Under the pieces are notes generated by a model. It was not told the DNA's origin, made no database searches, and saw only the letters and a list, made by a program, of their open reading frames with translations. Both the position numbers and the translations under genes were made by a program. A stretch of 33,759 bases of DNA. It comes from Planctomycetaceae bacterium (GTDB lineage: Bacteria; Planctomycetota; Planctomycetia; Pirellulales; Pirellulaceae). Numbering within the stretch: position 1 is the first letter of the stretch; each line of letters starts with the position of its first letter. The stretch is from assembly GCA_021298315.1 (NCBI GenBank), contig JAJTFC010000028.1:1-33759 (forward strand). The letters are read 5' to 3'. Below, one piece after another: positions 26,286-33,759 of this stretch.

Positions 26286-26301
26286 CTGCTAGGGTAATTC
26301 T

Positions 26302-27156
26302 TTGGAGTCGGCGAGCGACTTGAACATCGAACTGATCACAAGTCCAGCGAATCCCAGGGTCAAGTTCGCTGCAAGCCTGCGTGATGCCAAGGCTCGGCGT
26401 CGCGAGAACCGATTCCTTATCGATGGGGCTCAGAGTATCTCCGTCGCAATTGCTTCCGGTATTGAGTGCACCGAGATCTTCCTGTCGCAGGAAGCCTTAG
26501 ATCTGCCCGATGATCAAATCGGAAAGCTAATGAAGCTTTCTGAGGCTCTTGGGATACGCTGTAGAGGATTGATTGAAGCCCCCATGCAAAAGATCCAGTA
26601 TGGTCAGCAGGATCAGCAAGCTATCGCTGTGGCAATCCCTTCAGATACTTCTTTGAAGACTCTTCCAAGCCGATCCAATATCACGGTGAGCCCCAGTTCC
26701 TACGAACTTTTTTTGGTCCTTGATCGTCTCGAAAAGCCGGGTAATCTTGGAGCCGCGATGCGGACGGCAGATGCCGCAGGTGCAACGGCGGTCCTTTTGA
26801 GTGATCCGACATGCGATCTTTGGAACCCCAATGCGATTCGTTCAAGCCTTGGAGCGATATTTACCGTTCCAATCGCCTCGGGGGCTTGGTCTGAGATTTA
26901 TTCATGGCTTTCCGAGAGATCCGTTCGATGCTTTGCTGCGCGTACCGATGGTAAGGAACCCTATTGGGGAATCCGTTATCCGAGCAAAACGGCGATTGTC
27001 ATCGGTAGCGAAGCCCACGGGCTAGAGGATCGTTGGAAAAAACAAGAAATTCATCCTATCAACATACCGATGTTTGGCAAAATAGATTCCTTGAATGCAT
27101 CGATAACGGGCTCTATTTTGCTTTTCGAGGTGATTCGCCAGCGTCCAACGCACTGA
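26302..27156 (+). CDS. SpoU/TrmH-family RNA 2'-O-methyltransferase
   Basis: This 284-residue SPOUT methyltransferase has an N-terminal substrate-binding domain (SPANPRVKFAASLRDAKARR, then FLIDGAQSI) and the three SPOUT motifs: RLEKPGNLGAAMRTADAAG, AIVIGSEAHGLED and IPMFGKIDSLNASITGSILL, which build the trefoil-knot SAM site. The family methylates ribose 2'-OH of rRNA or tRNA; the target of this member (rRNA 23S G2251-like or tRNA) cannot be fixed here. TTG at 26302 is chosen because AGGG at 26291-26294 lies seven bases upstream; TTG at 26320 is an alternative. It starts 16 bases after tRNA-Leu, so transcription from the tRNA promoter may continue into it. Confidence 0.88.
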   Translation: MESASDLNIELITSPANPRVKFAASLRDAKARRRENRFLIDGAQSISVAIASGIECTEIFLSQEALDLPDDQIGKLMKLSEALGIRCRGLIEAPMQKIQYGQQDQQAIAVAIPSDTSLKTLPSRSNITVSPSSYELFLVLDRLEKPGNLGAAMRTADAAGATAVLLSDPTCDLWNPNAIRSSLGAIFTVPIASGAWSEIYSWLSERSVRCFAARTDGKEPYWGIRYPSKTAIVIGSEAHGLEDRWKKQEIHPINIPMFGKIDSLNASITGSILLFEVIRQRPTH

Positions 27157-27243
27157 CGATGGCTAGTATTCTTGAGACTCCTCTAGGGGTCTGGTACCCT
27201 AATACCCTTGGAATTTACTTCGACGGTTCTTCAAACCCAAACA

Positions 27244-28023
27244 ATGATCACACGCAAACCGATTTTTCCAAATGTCATCGAGTTAAATGTCCAAGCCGGT
27301 CACTTGATCGGTTGCAACCTGTATTTGGTCTTCGATCAAGACCAGTGGTTGCTGATCGATATCGGCTATGAAGACAATGTCGATGAGATTATCGACTTGA
27401 TCCGAGACTTGGATTTCCCGCTTTCGAAGTGCAAAACGTTGCTTGCAACCCACGCCGATGTTGATCATTGTCAAGGGTTGGCCAAGGCCAAGCAGATATT
27501 GAAAACGACTGTCACAGCACATCCAAAAGCTGCAGATCTTCTAGAGAGCGGCGATCGGTTGCAGACCTTCGCAGAAATCCATGCTCAAGGGATCAGTGAG
27601 CCGATGCCCAAAGTATCCGTCGAGCATCGGATCAACGATGGCGATAGGATTCGAGTGGGAGGAATGGATTTGATGGTTTGGTCAACCCCCGGTCATGCCG
27701 ATAGCCAACTTGCATTCCAATTCGGTGAATTGCTTTTTAGTGGAGACAACATTTATCGAGACGGAGGAGTAGGTGCAATCGATGCCCACCACGGGAGCGA
27801 CATCCCATCATTTATTCGCTCTCTTGAAAGGATTCGAGATTCCTCCGTCGAGTGGTTGCTACCGAGCCATGGCCCTTATTTCCGCAAGGATCCCGAGATG
27901 ATCAATCGGGTGATCGATCGACTTAAAGGGTACTTGCATCTTTCCGACTTTGGAACCTGTGCCATCGATTGGCCTTTGATGAAGCAATGGGAGCAGGAAA
28001 TTGCCGAAGGCCGATACCCCTGA
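27244..28023 (+). CDS. MBL-fold metallohydrolase with an HxDxDH metal motif
   Basis: The 259-residue protein has the metallo-beta-lactamase fold: a first strand LYLVFDQDQWLLIDIGYED, then the metal-binding motif THADVDHCQG at residues 69-78, with H70, D72, D74 and H75. Usual members read H-x-H-x-D-H, so the second histidine is aspartate here. Later ligands are visible as H in STPGHADSQL, D in FSGDNIYRDGG and H in LPSHGPYF. The family hydrolyses esters, thioesters or phosphoesters; substrate unknown. ATG at 27244 is used; TTG at 27208 is possible. The stop overlaps the downstream small membrane protein gene by 23 bases. Confidence 0.87.
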   Translation: MITRKPIFPNVIELNVQAGHLIGCNLYLVFDQDQWLLIDIGYEDNVDEIIDLIRDLDFPLSKCKTLLATHADVDHCQGLAKAKQILKTTVTAHPKAADLLESGDRLQTFAEIHAQGISEPMPKVSVEHRINDGDRIRVGGMDLMVWSTPGHADSQLAFQFGELLFSGDNIYRDGGVGAIDAHHGSDIPSFIRSLERIRDSSVEWLLPSHGPYFRKDPEMINRVIDRLKGYLHLSDFGTCAIDWPLMKQWEQEIAEGRYP

Positions 28024-28303
28024 ATCCAAATCGTCGGATTCAACTGCGGCGAAGAAACTGCAGGGAGCAAGCGATCCTCGCACAGAGTGGGAACGCCTGA
28101 TATCTAGCCGCAGAGTTATCTTGATTGTTCTTTTCTTCGTTACTGGTGCTTTAGGGTTGCCGCTGCTTTGGCTCAGCTCCGCCTTTAGTACCAGGGAAAA
28201 AGTCTTTTGGACTTTGTGCAATCTTTTCTATACCCTGGCATTACTTGCCATTTGTATAGGAATCTGTATTTGGTCTTACTGGCGGATCGTTAACTCGATC
28301 TAA
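28001..28303 (+). CDS. Small membrane protein with two transmembrane helices
   Basis: The 100-residue product starts at TTG 28001, preceded by GGAGCAGGAAA, and overlaps the end of the MBL gene by 23 bases. It has a charged, Ser-rich N-terminus (about 35 residues), a hydrophobic helix at about 39-59 (RVILIVLFFVTGALGLPLLW) and another at about 70-92 (WTLCNLFYTLALLAICIGI). No domain is recognised. The good ribosome site and the overlap argue that it is real. It may assist the upstream MBL hydrolase or simply share its transcript. The 192 bases that follow, up to the ExbB-like gene, hold nothing I recognise. Confidence 0.65.
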   Translation: MPKADTPESKSSDSTAAKKLQGASDPRTEWERLISSRRVILIVLFFVTGALGLPLLWLSSAFSTREKVFWTLCNLFYTLALLAICIGICIWSYWRIVNSI

Positions 28304-28495
28304 AGCCTTCGATTGGCAAACAAAGGGATCTTTTGGCTGTTTGTGTAGTGAGCAGATGCAGACTTTAGTTCTTCAATGATTCTAGTGGCTATGGCGGTTT
28401 GTTTTGGGGCCGACAACTACGTGCTCGCAATCGAATGCAAATAGCATCAGCCATTAGATCTCTTGATCAGCCTAAAGTATGTAAGCTGAACCATA

Positions 28496-29209
28496 TCAAG
28501 AAACTCGGCCCTTAGTCGAAATCGGTGGCGGAATCGTCTGGGAATGATCTTCGAGTCGGTCAGCTACATCCCGCGAGAGCTCTTCGATGTCTCCAAAAAT
28601 GCGATTGATCCGACCTTCGAAATAGTGCGAAGCGACAGCTGCAGGAATCGCAACCATTAGACCCGCAAGGGTTGTGACCAACGCCTCGTAGATACCCACG
28701 GCCAGAAAATCCGCTCGATTTTGGCCAGCCGTCAATTTCGTGGTGTCGTGAAACGCTCGGATCAAACCCCAAACGGTTCCCAAAAGCCCCAATAGCGGCG
28801 CAATACCCGCTCCTAGATTCAACCATCGAACGTTCGCATAAGCCCGATCGACTTCACGCTGAAGCGTGTCGCTCAGCGCCCCTTGAATCTCACTCCTGTG
28901 CCTGTTGGCTCGCGTTACTGCAGCCCGAACGACTCGCTCCAATGCGGATTCCCCCGGGCAAAGCTTGAGCGTCTCAACCGGATCAAGGACCCCTAGTTTG
29001 CATGCCCCACGCAACAGGTTGGCTATCCGTGCTGGCATAAGTCTTCCTCGCCGCAGCCCGATCCAACGGTCGAAGAGAAATGTGGCTACAACCAAACTTG
29101 TCAGCCCGATGGGGATCATAAAAACCCCTCCACGAACCATAAGGTCGAAAAAATCGATCCCTATCTGCTTTGCTCCTGCAGTTTGCCCAAGAACTAATGC
29201 GATCTGCAT
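28496..29209 (-). CDS. exbB: MotA/TolQ/ExbB proton-channel family protein
   Basis: The 237-residue protein has three predicted membrane helices at about 28-48, 132-154 and 173-195, and the ExbB/TolQ signature NLGAGIAPLLGLLGTVWGLI and AVGIYEALVTTLAGLMVAIP. ExbB/TolQ proteins with an ExbD/TolR partner use the proton gradient to drive TonB-dependent uptake or envelope constriction. No ExbD-like gene lies next to it, so its partner must be elsewhere. ATG at 29209 is the start; a CAGG lies just upstream. It diverges from the DapA-family gene across 204 bases in which I could not assign a solid promoter. Choosing between ExbB and TolQ is not possible from sequence alone. Confidence 0.9.
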   Translation of the reverse strand: MQIALVLGQTAGAKQIGIDFFDLMVRGGVFMIPIGLTSLVVATFLFDRWIGLRRGRLMPARIANLLRGACKLGVLDPVETLKLCPGESALERVVRAAVTRANRHRSEIQGALSDTLQREVDRAYANVRWLNLGAGIAPLLGLLGTVWGLIRAFHDTTKLTAGQNRADFLAVGIYEALVTTLAGLMVAIPAAVASHYFEGRINRIFGDIEELSRDVADRLEDHSQTIPPPISTKGRVS

Positions 29210-29413
29210 CCTGTTTGATCTTTCAATTCACCTTCGATGTCGCCTTCGGTTTCCACTTGGATCGATTGTAACCGTTTTACCTTCTGAGGAAAACTTTTTA
29301 TGCAAACCGATCCTCTGCATCGCTAGCAATCCAATTCATCTTGGTAAATCGAGACCTAGACTCCACTCGCCTAGTTATGGAAAACCCAACGTAATTGTGA
29401 TATCTTAACAAGT

Positions 29414-30421
29414 ATGAACCAGCCACTTTCCGGTATTTTCACCCCAAACATCACCCCCTTGGATGCTCGCGGTCGACTCGACGAAGATAAGCTCAGGGCT
29501 TACGTCGATTGGTTGATCGAGCGAGGCGTTCACGGACTCTATCCCAACGGGAGCACTGGTGAATTCGTTCGCTTTACCCCCGAGGAACGACGCCGTGTGA
29601 TCGAAGTGGTCGTCGACCAGACACGCGGTCGCGTTCCAATTCTTGCCGGTGCTGCAGAGGCAAACGTCGCTGAAACGATTCGAGCCTGTGACCTATACGG
29701 TAGCCTCGGTTGTCGTGCAGTAGCGATCGTCGCTCCCTTTTACTACCGCCTAGCTCCAGATGGCGTCTTTGCTTACTTCAAAGAGATCGCCGACCAAGTC
29801 TCGATCGACGTGACCCTATACAACATACCAGCCTTCGCGTCTCCTATCGATGTGGCCACCGTCAAAAGACTCGCACAGGAATGCCCAAGAGTTGTCGGCA
29901 TCAAGGACAGCTCGGGCGACATTCCCCACATGATGCGGATGATTTCCGAGGTACGACCGATCCGAAAAGATTTCTTCTTCCTTACCGGTTGGGATGCTTC
30001 ATTGGTCCCAATGCTCATGGTCGGATGCGACGGTGGAACAAATGCCACCAGCGGTGTCGTGCCCGAATTGACTCGAGCCATCTATGAAGCTTGCAAAGCC
30101 GGTCAGTGGGAACGCGCCATGCAGTTGCAATACCGACTCTTGCCTCTGTTTGATGCGATGATCGCAACCTTGGAGTTCCCGGAAGGTTTCCGAAGAGGGG
30201 CCAGAATCCGAGGCTGGGATTTAGGGCAATCGCGTCAACCCCTTTCGCCTCAACAATCCAGTGCCGCTGAGGCGACGCAGAGAAAGTTGCAGGAGATGCT
30301 CGCCGGCTTCGACTTTGTTCAATCTCGACCATCACCCAACCGCGAAATTGCTCCGGGGGCCAGTGACGAGGTGATCAATCGAATCGTGCATGAAGTCCTT
30401 TCGCAACTCAAAACGCTTTAA
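29414..30421 (+). CDS. DapA-family (dihydrodipicolinate synthase/N-acetylneuraminate lyase) aldolase
   Basis: This 335-residue class I aldolase has the Schiff-base lysine K164 in [10 protein letters not shown], the tyrosine Y136 in LYNIPAF, and the phosphate/carboxylate loop GSTGE at 46-50 ([15 protein letters not shown]). The family condenses or cleaves pyruvate with aldehydes, as in lysine synthesis (DapA), sialic acid or keto-sugar acid metabolism. The C-terminal extension beyond about 290 is Gln/Ser-rich and unusual; core length is otherwise normal. The sequence alone does not decide between DapA and a sugar-acid aldolase, so no symbol is given. It lies 21 bases before the ComEA-like gene. 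Confidence 0.9.
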   Translation: MNQPLSGIFTPNITPLDARGRLDEDKLRAYVDWLIERGVHGLYPNGSTGEFVRFTPEERRRVIEVVVDQTRGRVPILAGAAEANVAETIRACDLYGSLGCRAVAIVAPFYYRLAPDGVFAYFKEIADQVSIDVTLYNIPAFASPIDVATVKRLAQECPRVVGIKDSSGDIPHMMRMISEVRPIRKDFFFLTGWDASLVPMLMVGCDGGTNATSGVVPELTRAIYEACKAGQWERAMQLQYRLLPLFDAMIATLEFPEGFRRGARIRGWDLGQSRQPLSPQQSSAAEATQRKLQEMLAGFDFVQSRPSPNREIAPGASDEVINRIVHEVLSQLKTL

Positions 30422-30442
30422 AATCCGCAAGGGACCGACGCA

Positions 30443-30871
30443 TTGAGCAAATCCAAGGATGGTCAGATGTCAGTGGATGTCGGCTGGGAACAAAGTGTTC
30501 AGCAGTCGCTCGGTCGCAATGCCGGTGCGCTAGCTCTGTTAACCGTCCTGTCGCTCGTGACGGTCTCTGTTTGGATCATCTATCAACGCTCGGCACCCAC
30601 AGCGAGCCAATCGTCCGACCGACAACTCGTCGAAAACTGGACCGTCGATTTAAATCAAGCGACCCTACAGGAGCTTCAACTGATACCCGGCTTGGGCCCC
30701 AAACTTGCCAGTGCGATCCTCCAGCGGCGAGATCAATTGGGCGGTTTCCAATGCCTTGATCAACTGTCCGAGGTTCCCGGAATCAAAGAGCAAAGGCTCA
30801 GAATTCTTGCACGTTATCTCAAGTTGTCGAATTCTGACAACAAGTCCCCAACGAACGTCTTGAGCGAATGA
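30443..30871 (+). CDS. ComEA-like helix-hairpin-helix protein with membrane anchor
   Basis: The 142-residue protein has one N-terminal membrane helix (about 29-49) followed by a Ser/Thr linker and two HhH motifs: DLNQATLQELQLIPGLG (residues 69-85) and SEVPGIKEQRLRILARYL (109-126). This is the ComEA layout, in which a membrane-tethered HhH domain binds incoming DNA during transformation. Whether the organism is competent cannot be judged; no com genes are adjacent. TTG at 30443 is used with AAGGGA about eight bases upstream. Its stop overlaps the uvrB ATG (ATGA, 30868-30871). Confidence 0.8.
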   Translation: MSKSKDGQMSVDVGWEQSVQQSLGRNAGALALLTVLSLVTVSVWIIYQRSAPTASQSSDRQLVENWTVDLNQATLQELQLIPGLGPKLASAILQRRDQLGGFQCLDQLSEVPGIKEQRLRILARYLKLSNSDNKSPTNVLSE

Positions 30872-32991
30872 TCAACATCCCTTTCGAGATCGATAGCCAA
30901 TACACACCTGCTGGGGATCAGCCTCAAGCGATCAGGGCTCTAACGCAGGGACTGCGTCGAGGCGTTCCGCATCAGGTTCTCATGGGGGTAACCGGTTCCG
31001 GCAAAACCTTCACCATGGCCAATGTCATCGAACAGGTGCAACGTCCGACGTTGATCCTAAGTCACAACAAGACCTTGGCGGCTCAGTTGTACTCAGAGTT
31101 CCGCGAGTTTTTTCCACGCAATGCCGTTCACTATTTCATCAGCTACTACGATTACTACCAACCGGAGGCTTATATCCCTCAGAAGGATTTGTACATCGAA
31201 AAGGATTCCTCGATCAACGAGGAAATCGAACGCTTGCGATTGGCCGCCACAAGTGCCTTGATCACGCGTCGCGATTGCATCATCGTGGCAAGCGTTTCTT
31301 GTATTTTCGGATTGGGATCCCCCGAGATGTACAGCAAGATGGTCGTTCCGATCCATGTCGGAGATCTGTTGATTCGAGAAGAGCTATTGCTCAAGCTCGT
31401 CAACACCCAGTATTCCCGCAACGAGATAAACTTTGAGAGGGGCAAGTTTCGGATTCGCGGCGATACCATCGAGATATGGCCACCCTACGAAGACTTTGCG
31501 ATCCGTCTAGAGTTTTGGGGCAATGAAGTCGAGAAGATCACCTTCATTCAGCCAGAAACGGGTGAAGCTCTTTCGCGAGAGACCGCGGTGATGATCTATC
31601 CGGCCAAGCATTTCGTCACCGATGATGAACGGATCTACAATGCGATCGATGTGATCCGCAAGGAACTGGCGCAGCAGCTAGCGAAATTTCAGAAGGAAGG
31701 AAAAATCCTCGAAGCCCAGAGACTCGAATCTCGGACCAAGTACGATTTGGAGATGCTCTCGGTGGCTGGCCATTGTCCGGGAATCGAGAATTACTCCAGG
31801 CCTCTTTCGGGTAAACCGCCGGGAGCCACCCCCGATACATTGCACGATTTTTTTCCGAAGGATTTTTTTGTCATCGTCGATGAGTCGCACGTGACGATCC
31901 CGCAGATTAGGGCGATGTATTTTGGCGATCAAAATCGAAAAAAGACCCTAGTCGATCACGGCTTCCGCTTGCCCTGCGCGATGGACAATAGACCACTGAA
32001 ATTCGAAGAATGGGAACAGAAGGTCAACCAGGTCGTGTTTGTTTCCGCGACACCGGGTGACTATGAACTGGAAAAGACCGGAGGGGAGGTAGTCGAACAA
32101 GTCATCCGCCCGACGGGGCTCTTGGATCCGGTCGTCGAGGTGGTTTCAGCCCAAGGGCAGATCAATCATTTACTCGCCCAGATCAAAGAGCGCGTTGCGA
32201 TGGGCGATCGCGTTTTGGTAACGGCGCTGACCAAGCGATTGGCTGAGGATTTGTCGAATTTCTTTTGCGATCAAGACGTCAAGTGTCGGTGGTTGCACAG
32301 TGAACTCGACGCCTTCGAGCGAGTGGAATTGCTGAGGGACTTGCGCGAGGGTCATTGCGATGTGATCGTCGGCGTCAACTTGCTTCGCGAAGGCCTCGAT
32401 TTGCCCGAGGTATCCTTGGTTGCAATCCTCGATGCTGACAAAGAAGGGTTTTTGCGAAGCGAAACTTCGCTGATTCAGACCATCGGTCGCGCGGCTAGGA
32501 ATGTCAATTCCAAAGTGATTTTGTATGCGGATCGCATTACCCAGGCCATGCAGATTGCCATCGAAGAGACCAGTCGTCGCAGGAAAAAGCAGGAAGCTTA
32601 TAATTTAGCCAACAACATCACACCAGCAACGGTCCGCAAGCAGGTTACGGCAAGCATTCAGGAGCACGCGAAATTTCGCAAGAAAGCTCGCGATATGATG
32701 ATCCAAAGCGCACCGCCGAAGATCGTCACGCAAGAGTACCTCAAGGAGCTCGAACAAGAGATGATGGCCGCTGCCGAGGAGATGGAGTTCGAACGTGCTG
32801 CAGCCATCAGGGACAAGATCCAACGAAACAGAAATCGCATTGGCCAAAGCGTCGAGAGCCCGGAAGATGACCAGAAGCACTCAGAGAAGTCCAAGTCTGG
32901 GGGTGGCTTTAAGCAGCGGCGACAGCGGGGAGGCAACCGTGGATCAAAGAAAGTCAACAAAGACCGCGACAGCGATAAAGATCGCGATTAG
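30868..32991 (+). CDS. uvrB: UvrABC excinuclease subunit B
   Basis: This 707-residue protein is the damage-verifying subunit of nucleotide excision repair. The Walker A motif is GVTGSGKTFTMAN (about 40-52), the beta-hairpin is YYDYYQPEAYIP, the DEAD-like box is DESHVTIPQ, and the C-terminal helicase motifs are RLAEDLSNFF, LREGLDLPEVSLVAILDADK and QTIGRAARN. The UVR domain that binds UvrC/UvrA lies near 630-665 (EEMEFERAAAIRDKI). The extra C-terminal tail (about 670-707) is rich in Lys, Arg, Gly and Asp and likely disordered. The start is coupled to the preceding ComEA-like gene by a four-base overlap. Confidence 0.98.
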   Translation: MINIPFEIDSQYTPAGDQPQAIRALTQGLRRGVPHQVLMGVTGSGKTFTMANVIEQVQRPTLILSHNKTLAAQLYSEFREFFPRNAVHYFISYYDYYQPEAYIPQKDLYIEKDSSINEEIERLRLAATSALITRRDCIIVASVSCIFGLGSPEMYSKMVVPIHVGDLLIREELLLKLVNTQYSRNEINFERGKFRIRGDTIEIWPPYEDFAIRLEFWGNEVEKITFIQPETGEALSRETAVMIYPAKHFVTDDERIYNAIDVIRKELAQQLAKFQKEGKILEAQRLESRTKYDLEMLSVAGHCPGIENYSRPLSGKPPGATPDTLHDFFPKDFFVIVDESHVTIPQIRAMYFGDQNRKKTLVDHGFRLPCAMDNRPLKFEEWEQKVNQVVFVSATPGDYELEKTGGEVVEQVIRPTGLLDPVVEVVSAQGQINHLLAQIKERVAMGDRVLVTALTKRLAEDLSNFFCDQDVKCRWLHSELDAFERVELLRDLREGHCDVIVGVNLLREGLDLPEVSLVAILDADKEGFLRSETSLIQTIGRAARNVNSKVILYADRITQAMQIAIEETSRRRKKQEAYNLANNITPATVRKQVTASIQEHAKFRKKARDMMIQSAPPKIVTQEYLKELEQEMMAAAEEMEFERAAAIRDKIQRNRNRIGQSVESPEDDQKHSEKSKSGGGFKQRRQRGGNRGSKKVNKDRDSDKDRD

Positions 32992-33036
32992 TTAAATGCA
33001 TCGAACGCAAAGACCGTATCACGGACTAACCACCCT

Positions 33037-33230
33037 CGTAACCCAAGCCCGTGAGGGAGGCAGCGACAGTACACGGCCGTTGGCTTCGCATGACGATCAC
33101 TCGAGCGCTTCCTCGTTGACACGTCGGGTTACGGGGCCTGCGGCCCAGCGACAGTACACGGCCGTTGGCTTCGCATGACGATCACTCGAGCGCTTCCTCG
33201 TTGACACGTCGGGTTACGGGGCCTGCGGCC
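33037..33230. repeat. Perfect 85-bp tandem duplication with REP-like inverted arms
   Basis: 33061-33145 is repeated exactly as 33146-33230. Each unit contains GGGTTACG (33126-33133 and 33211-33218), the reverse complement of CGTAACCC at 33037-33044, which precedes the first unit. Each unit also contains a GGGCC-TGC-GGCCC hairpin where its end meets the next bases. It lies between uvrB and the IS66 end, with no gene. Planctomycete genomes contain many dispersed palindromes of this general look; membership of such a family is inferred. Confidence 0.8.
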
Positions 33231-33356
33231 CGGTGGCCACTTGGATGTAAGCGTACACGACCCTAGTGGACTTTTCCTAAGCGCAGGGGGCTTTTACAGG
33301 TAGATTCAAGGTGCGCCCTTGTTTCTATCTCAACTCTCTCCAAGGATCCCCTGCTT

Positions 33357-33538
33357 ATGTCCCGCGTATTTTCTTCGAAAGCTGCACAACTTTGGGCCGA
33401 GCGCATCGCACAGTGCTTATTACACAGTGCGAGCGATCCAACCTCTCGGCACCCAAGTTCTGTCAGTCGATCGGCTGCTCGCTGACGTCCTTCTACCAGT
33501 GGAAACGCAAGCTCGCTGCGCTATTGAACGTCGCGTGA
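33357..33538 (+). pseudogene. IS66 orfA (TnpA-like) broken by a frameshift
   Basis: Reading from ATG 33357 gives MSRVFSSKAAQLWAERIAQ, then a stretch that does not fit the family. Two bases out of frame the text continues as ERSNLSAPKFCQSIGCSLTS and FYQWKRKLAALL, the usual ending of IS66 accessory proteins (helix-turn-helix, tryptophan before basic residues). The break coincides with CACAGTGC repeated at 33409-33416 and 33423-33430. Removing 14 bases restores one frame, reading IAQCERSNLS. The intact protein would be about 55 residues up to the stop at 33536-33538, shorter than usual. AAGGA lies ten bases before the ATG. Confidence 0.8.
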
Positions 33539-33759
33539 TGAAGATGAGCGATCAGGAACGTGGGGAGCTGCGAGCCAAGGAATCGCGAAGAATCCTCGAT
33601 CGATTAAGCGAGTATCTCGAAGGCCCTGTGGGCAAGAGTGTACTCCCTGCGAGCAAGCTCGGAGGGGCATTCAATTACATACGCAACCATTGGGAAGCAT
33701 TGAATGTGTTTGTCAATGATGGAGCGTTGCCGATCGACAACAATCAAGTCGAGCGATTG
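33517..33759 (+). pseudogene. C-terminal fragment of IS66 transposase TnpC, running off the window
   Basis: In the third frame, AIERRVMKMSDQERGELRAK followed by SRRILDRLSEYLEG, SVLPASKLGGAFNYIRNHWE and DGALPIDNNQVERL matches the C-terminal part of IS66 transposases. That region ends in the typical D-N-N-x-x-E-R motif with the catalytic glutamate. No start codon of the full gene, no tnpB and no N-terminal domain are present. The fragment begins where orfA would end, in a different frame, so an internal deletion joined them. The remainder is past the window edge. Confidence 0.8.

Larger units (their letters stand above)
33247..33759 (+). mobile_element. Left part of a decayed IS66-family insertion sequence
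   Basis: GTAAGCGTACACGACCC at 33247-33263 resembles the left terminal inverted repeat of IS66 elements, which begin GTAAGCG. It is followed by the small orfA-type gene (frameshifted) and then directly by the C-terminal part of the tnpC-type transposase, so tnpB and most of tnpC are missing. The right end lies outside the window, so the target duplication cannot be checked. Confidence 0.8.

Noticed and set aside
28304..28495. Terminator hairpin after the two-TM gene (CAAACA near TGTTTG)
   Set aside because: The arms are short and far apart with mismatches and no convincing T-run follows.
32996..33178. 60-residue frame across the 85-bp repeat
   Set aside because: It runs through duplicated non-coding sequence, has no ribosome site and no sensible product.
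33061..33230. CRISPR array
   Set aside because: Only two units, contiguous and identical over all 85 bases with no variable spacers, and no cas genes.

Overview
The window looks like chromosome from a planctomycete, most likely of the order Pirellulales. That placement is inferred from gene content, not from a marker-gene search. The signs are a DUF1559 pseudopilin-like protein, a Tat-exported Gfo/Idh/MocA oxidoreductase, a small HemP protein, many secreted proteins with no clear family, moderate GC content, frequent GTG/TTG starts and weak Shine-Dalgarno use. Most of the window is housekeeping. Genes are densely packed on both strands in short operons, and no gene-free stretch exceeds about 300 bases.

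Layout. 1-1320 (-) is the N-terminal part of an alpha-glucan phosphorylase that runs off the left edge. 1400-4140 (+) is an acyl-CoA dehydrogenase-like gene, a CinA-family gene with a degenerate deamidase domain, and a Rieske ferredoxin. A DUF1559 protein (-) and hemP (+) diverge around 5.3-5.5 kb, and hemP has a Fur-box-like operator inside its promoter spacer. 5758-8031 (-) encodes a four-part protein: a MazG-like domain, two tandem NadD-like nucleotidyltransferase domains and an NAD kinase domain. 8.2-12.1 kb (+) holds a secreted protein, tyrS and a glycosyltransferase. 12.3-17.1 kb (+) holds purM, purN, floA, a proline-rich protein, hisI and mutM. 17.1-19.9 kb (-) is a three-gene unit of a transglutaminase-like protein, a zinc-ribbon protein and a lipoprotein. 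20.2-22.3 kb (+) is an M28 peptidase coupled to a DJ-1/PfpI protein. A Gfo/Idh/MocA oxidoreductase (-) follows, then trmB-apbE (+), a small lipoprotein, tRNA-Leu(TAG) with a good promoter, a SpoU methyltransferase, an MBL-fold hydrolase and a two-TM protein. 28.5-29.2 kb (-) is an ExbB-like protein without ExbD. 29.4-33.0 kb (+) is a DapA-family aldolase, a ComEA-like HhH protein and uvrB.

The right end (33.0-33.76 kb) is different. It holds a perfect 85-bp tandem duplication with REP-like arms, then the left end of an IS66-family element that appears dead: its first ORF is frameshifted by a 14-bp duplication and is followed directly by the C-terminal part of the tnpC transposase in another frame.

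I see no defence island, CRISPR array or phage. The most unusual gene is the MazG/NadD/NadD/NAD kinase fusion, which would join NaMN adenylylation and NAD phosphorylation in one polypeptide. A CinA-family gene, also linked to pyridine nucleotide metabolism, lies about 2 kb away and has lost its deamidase motif.
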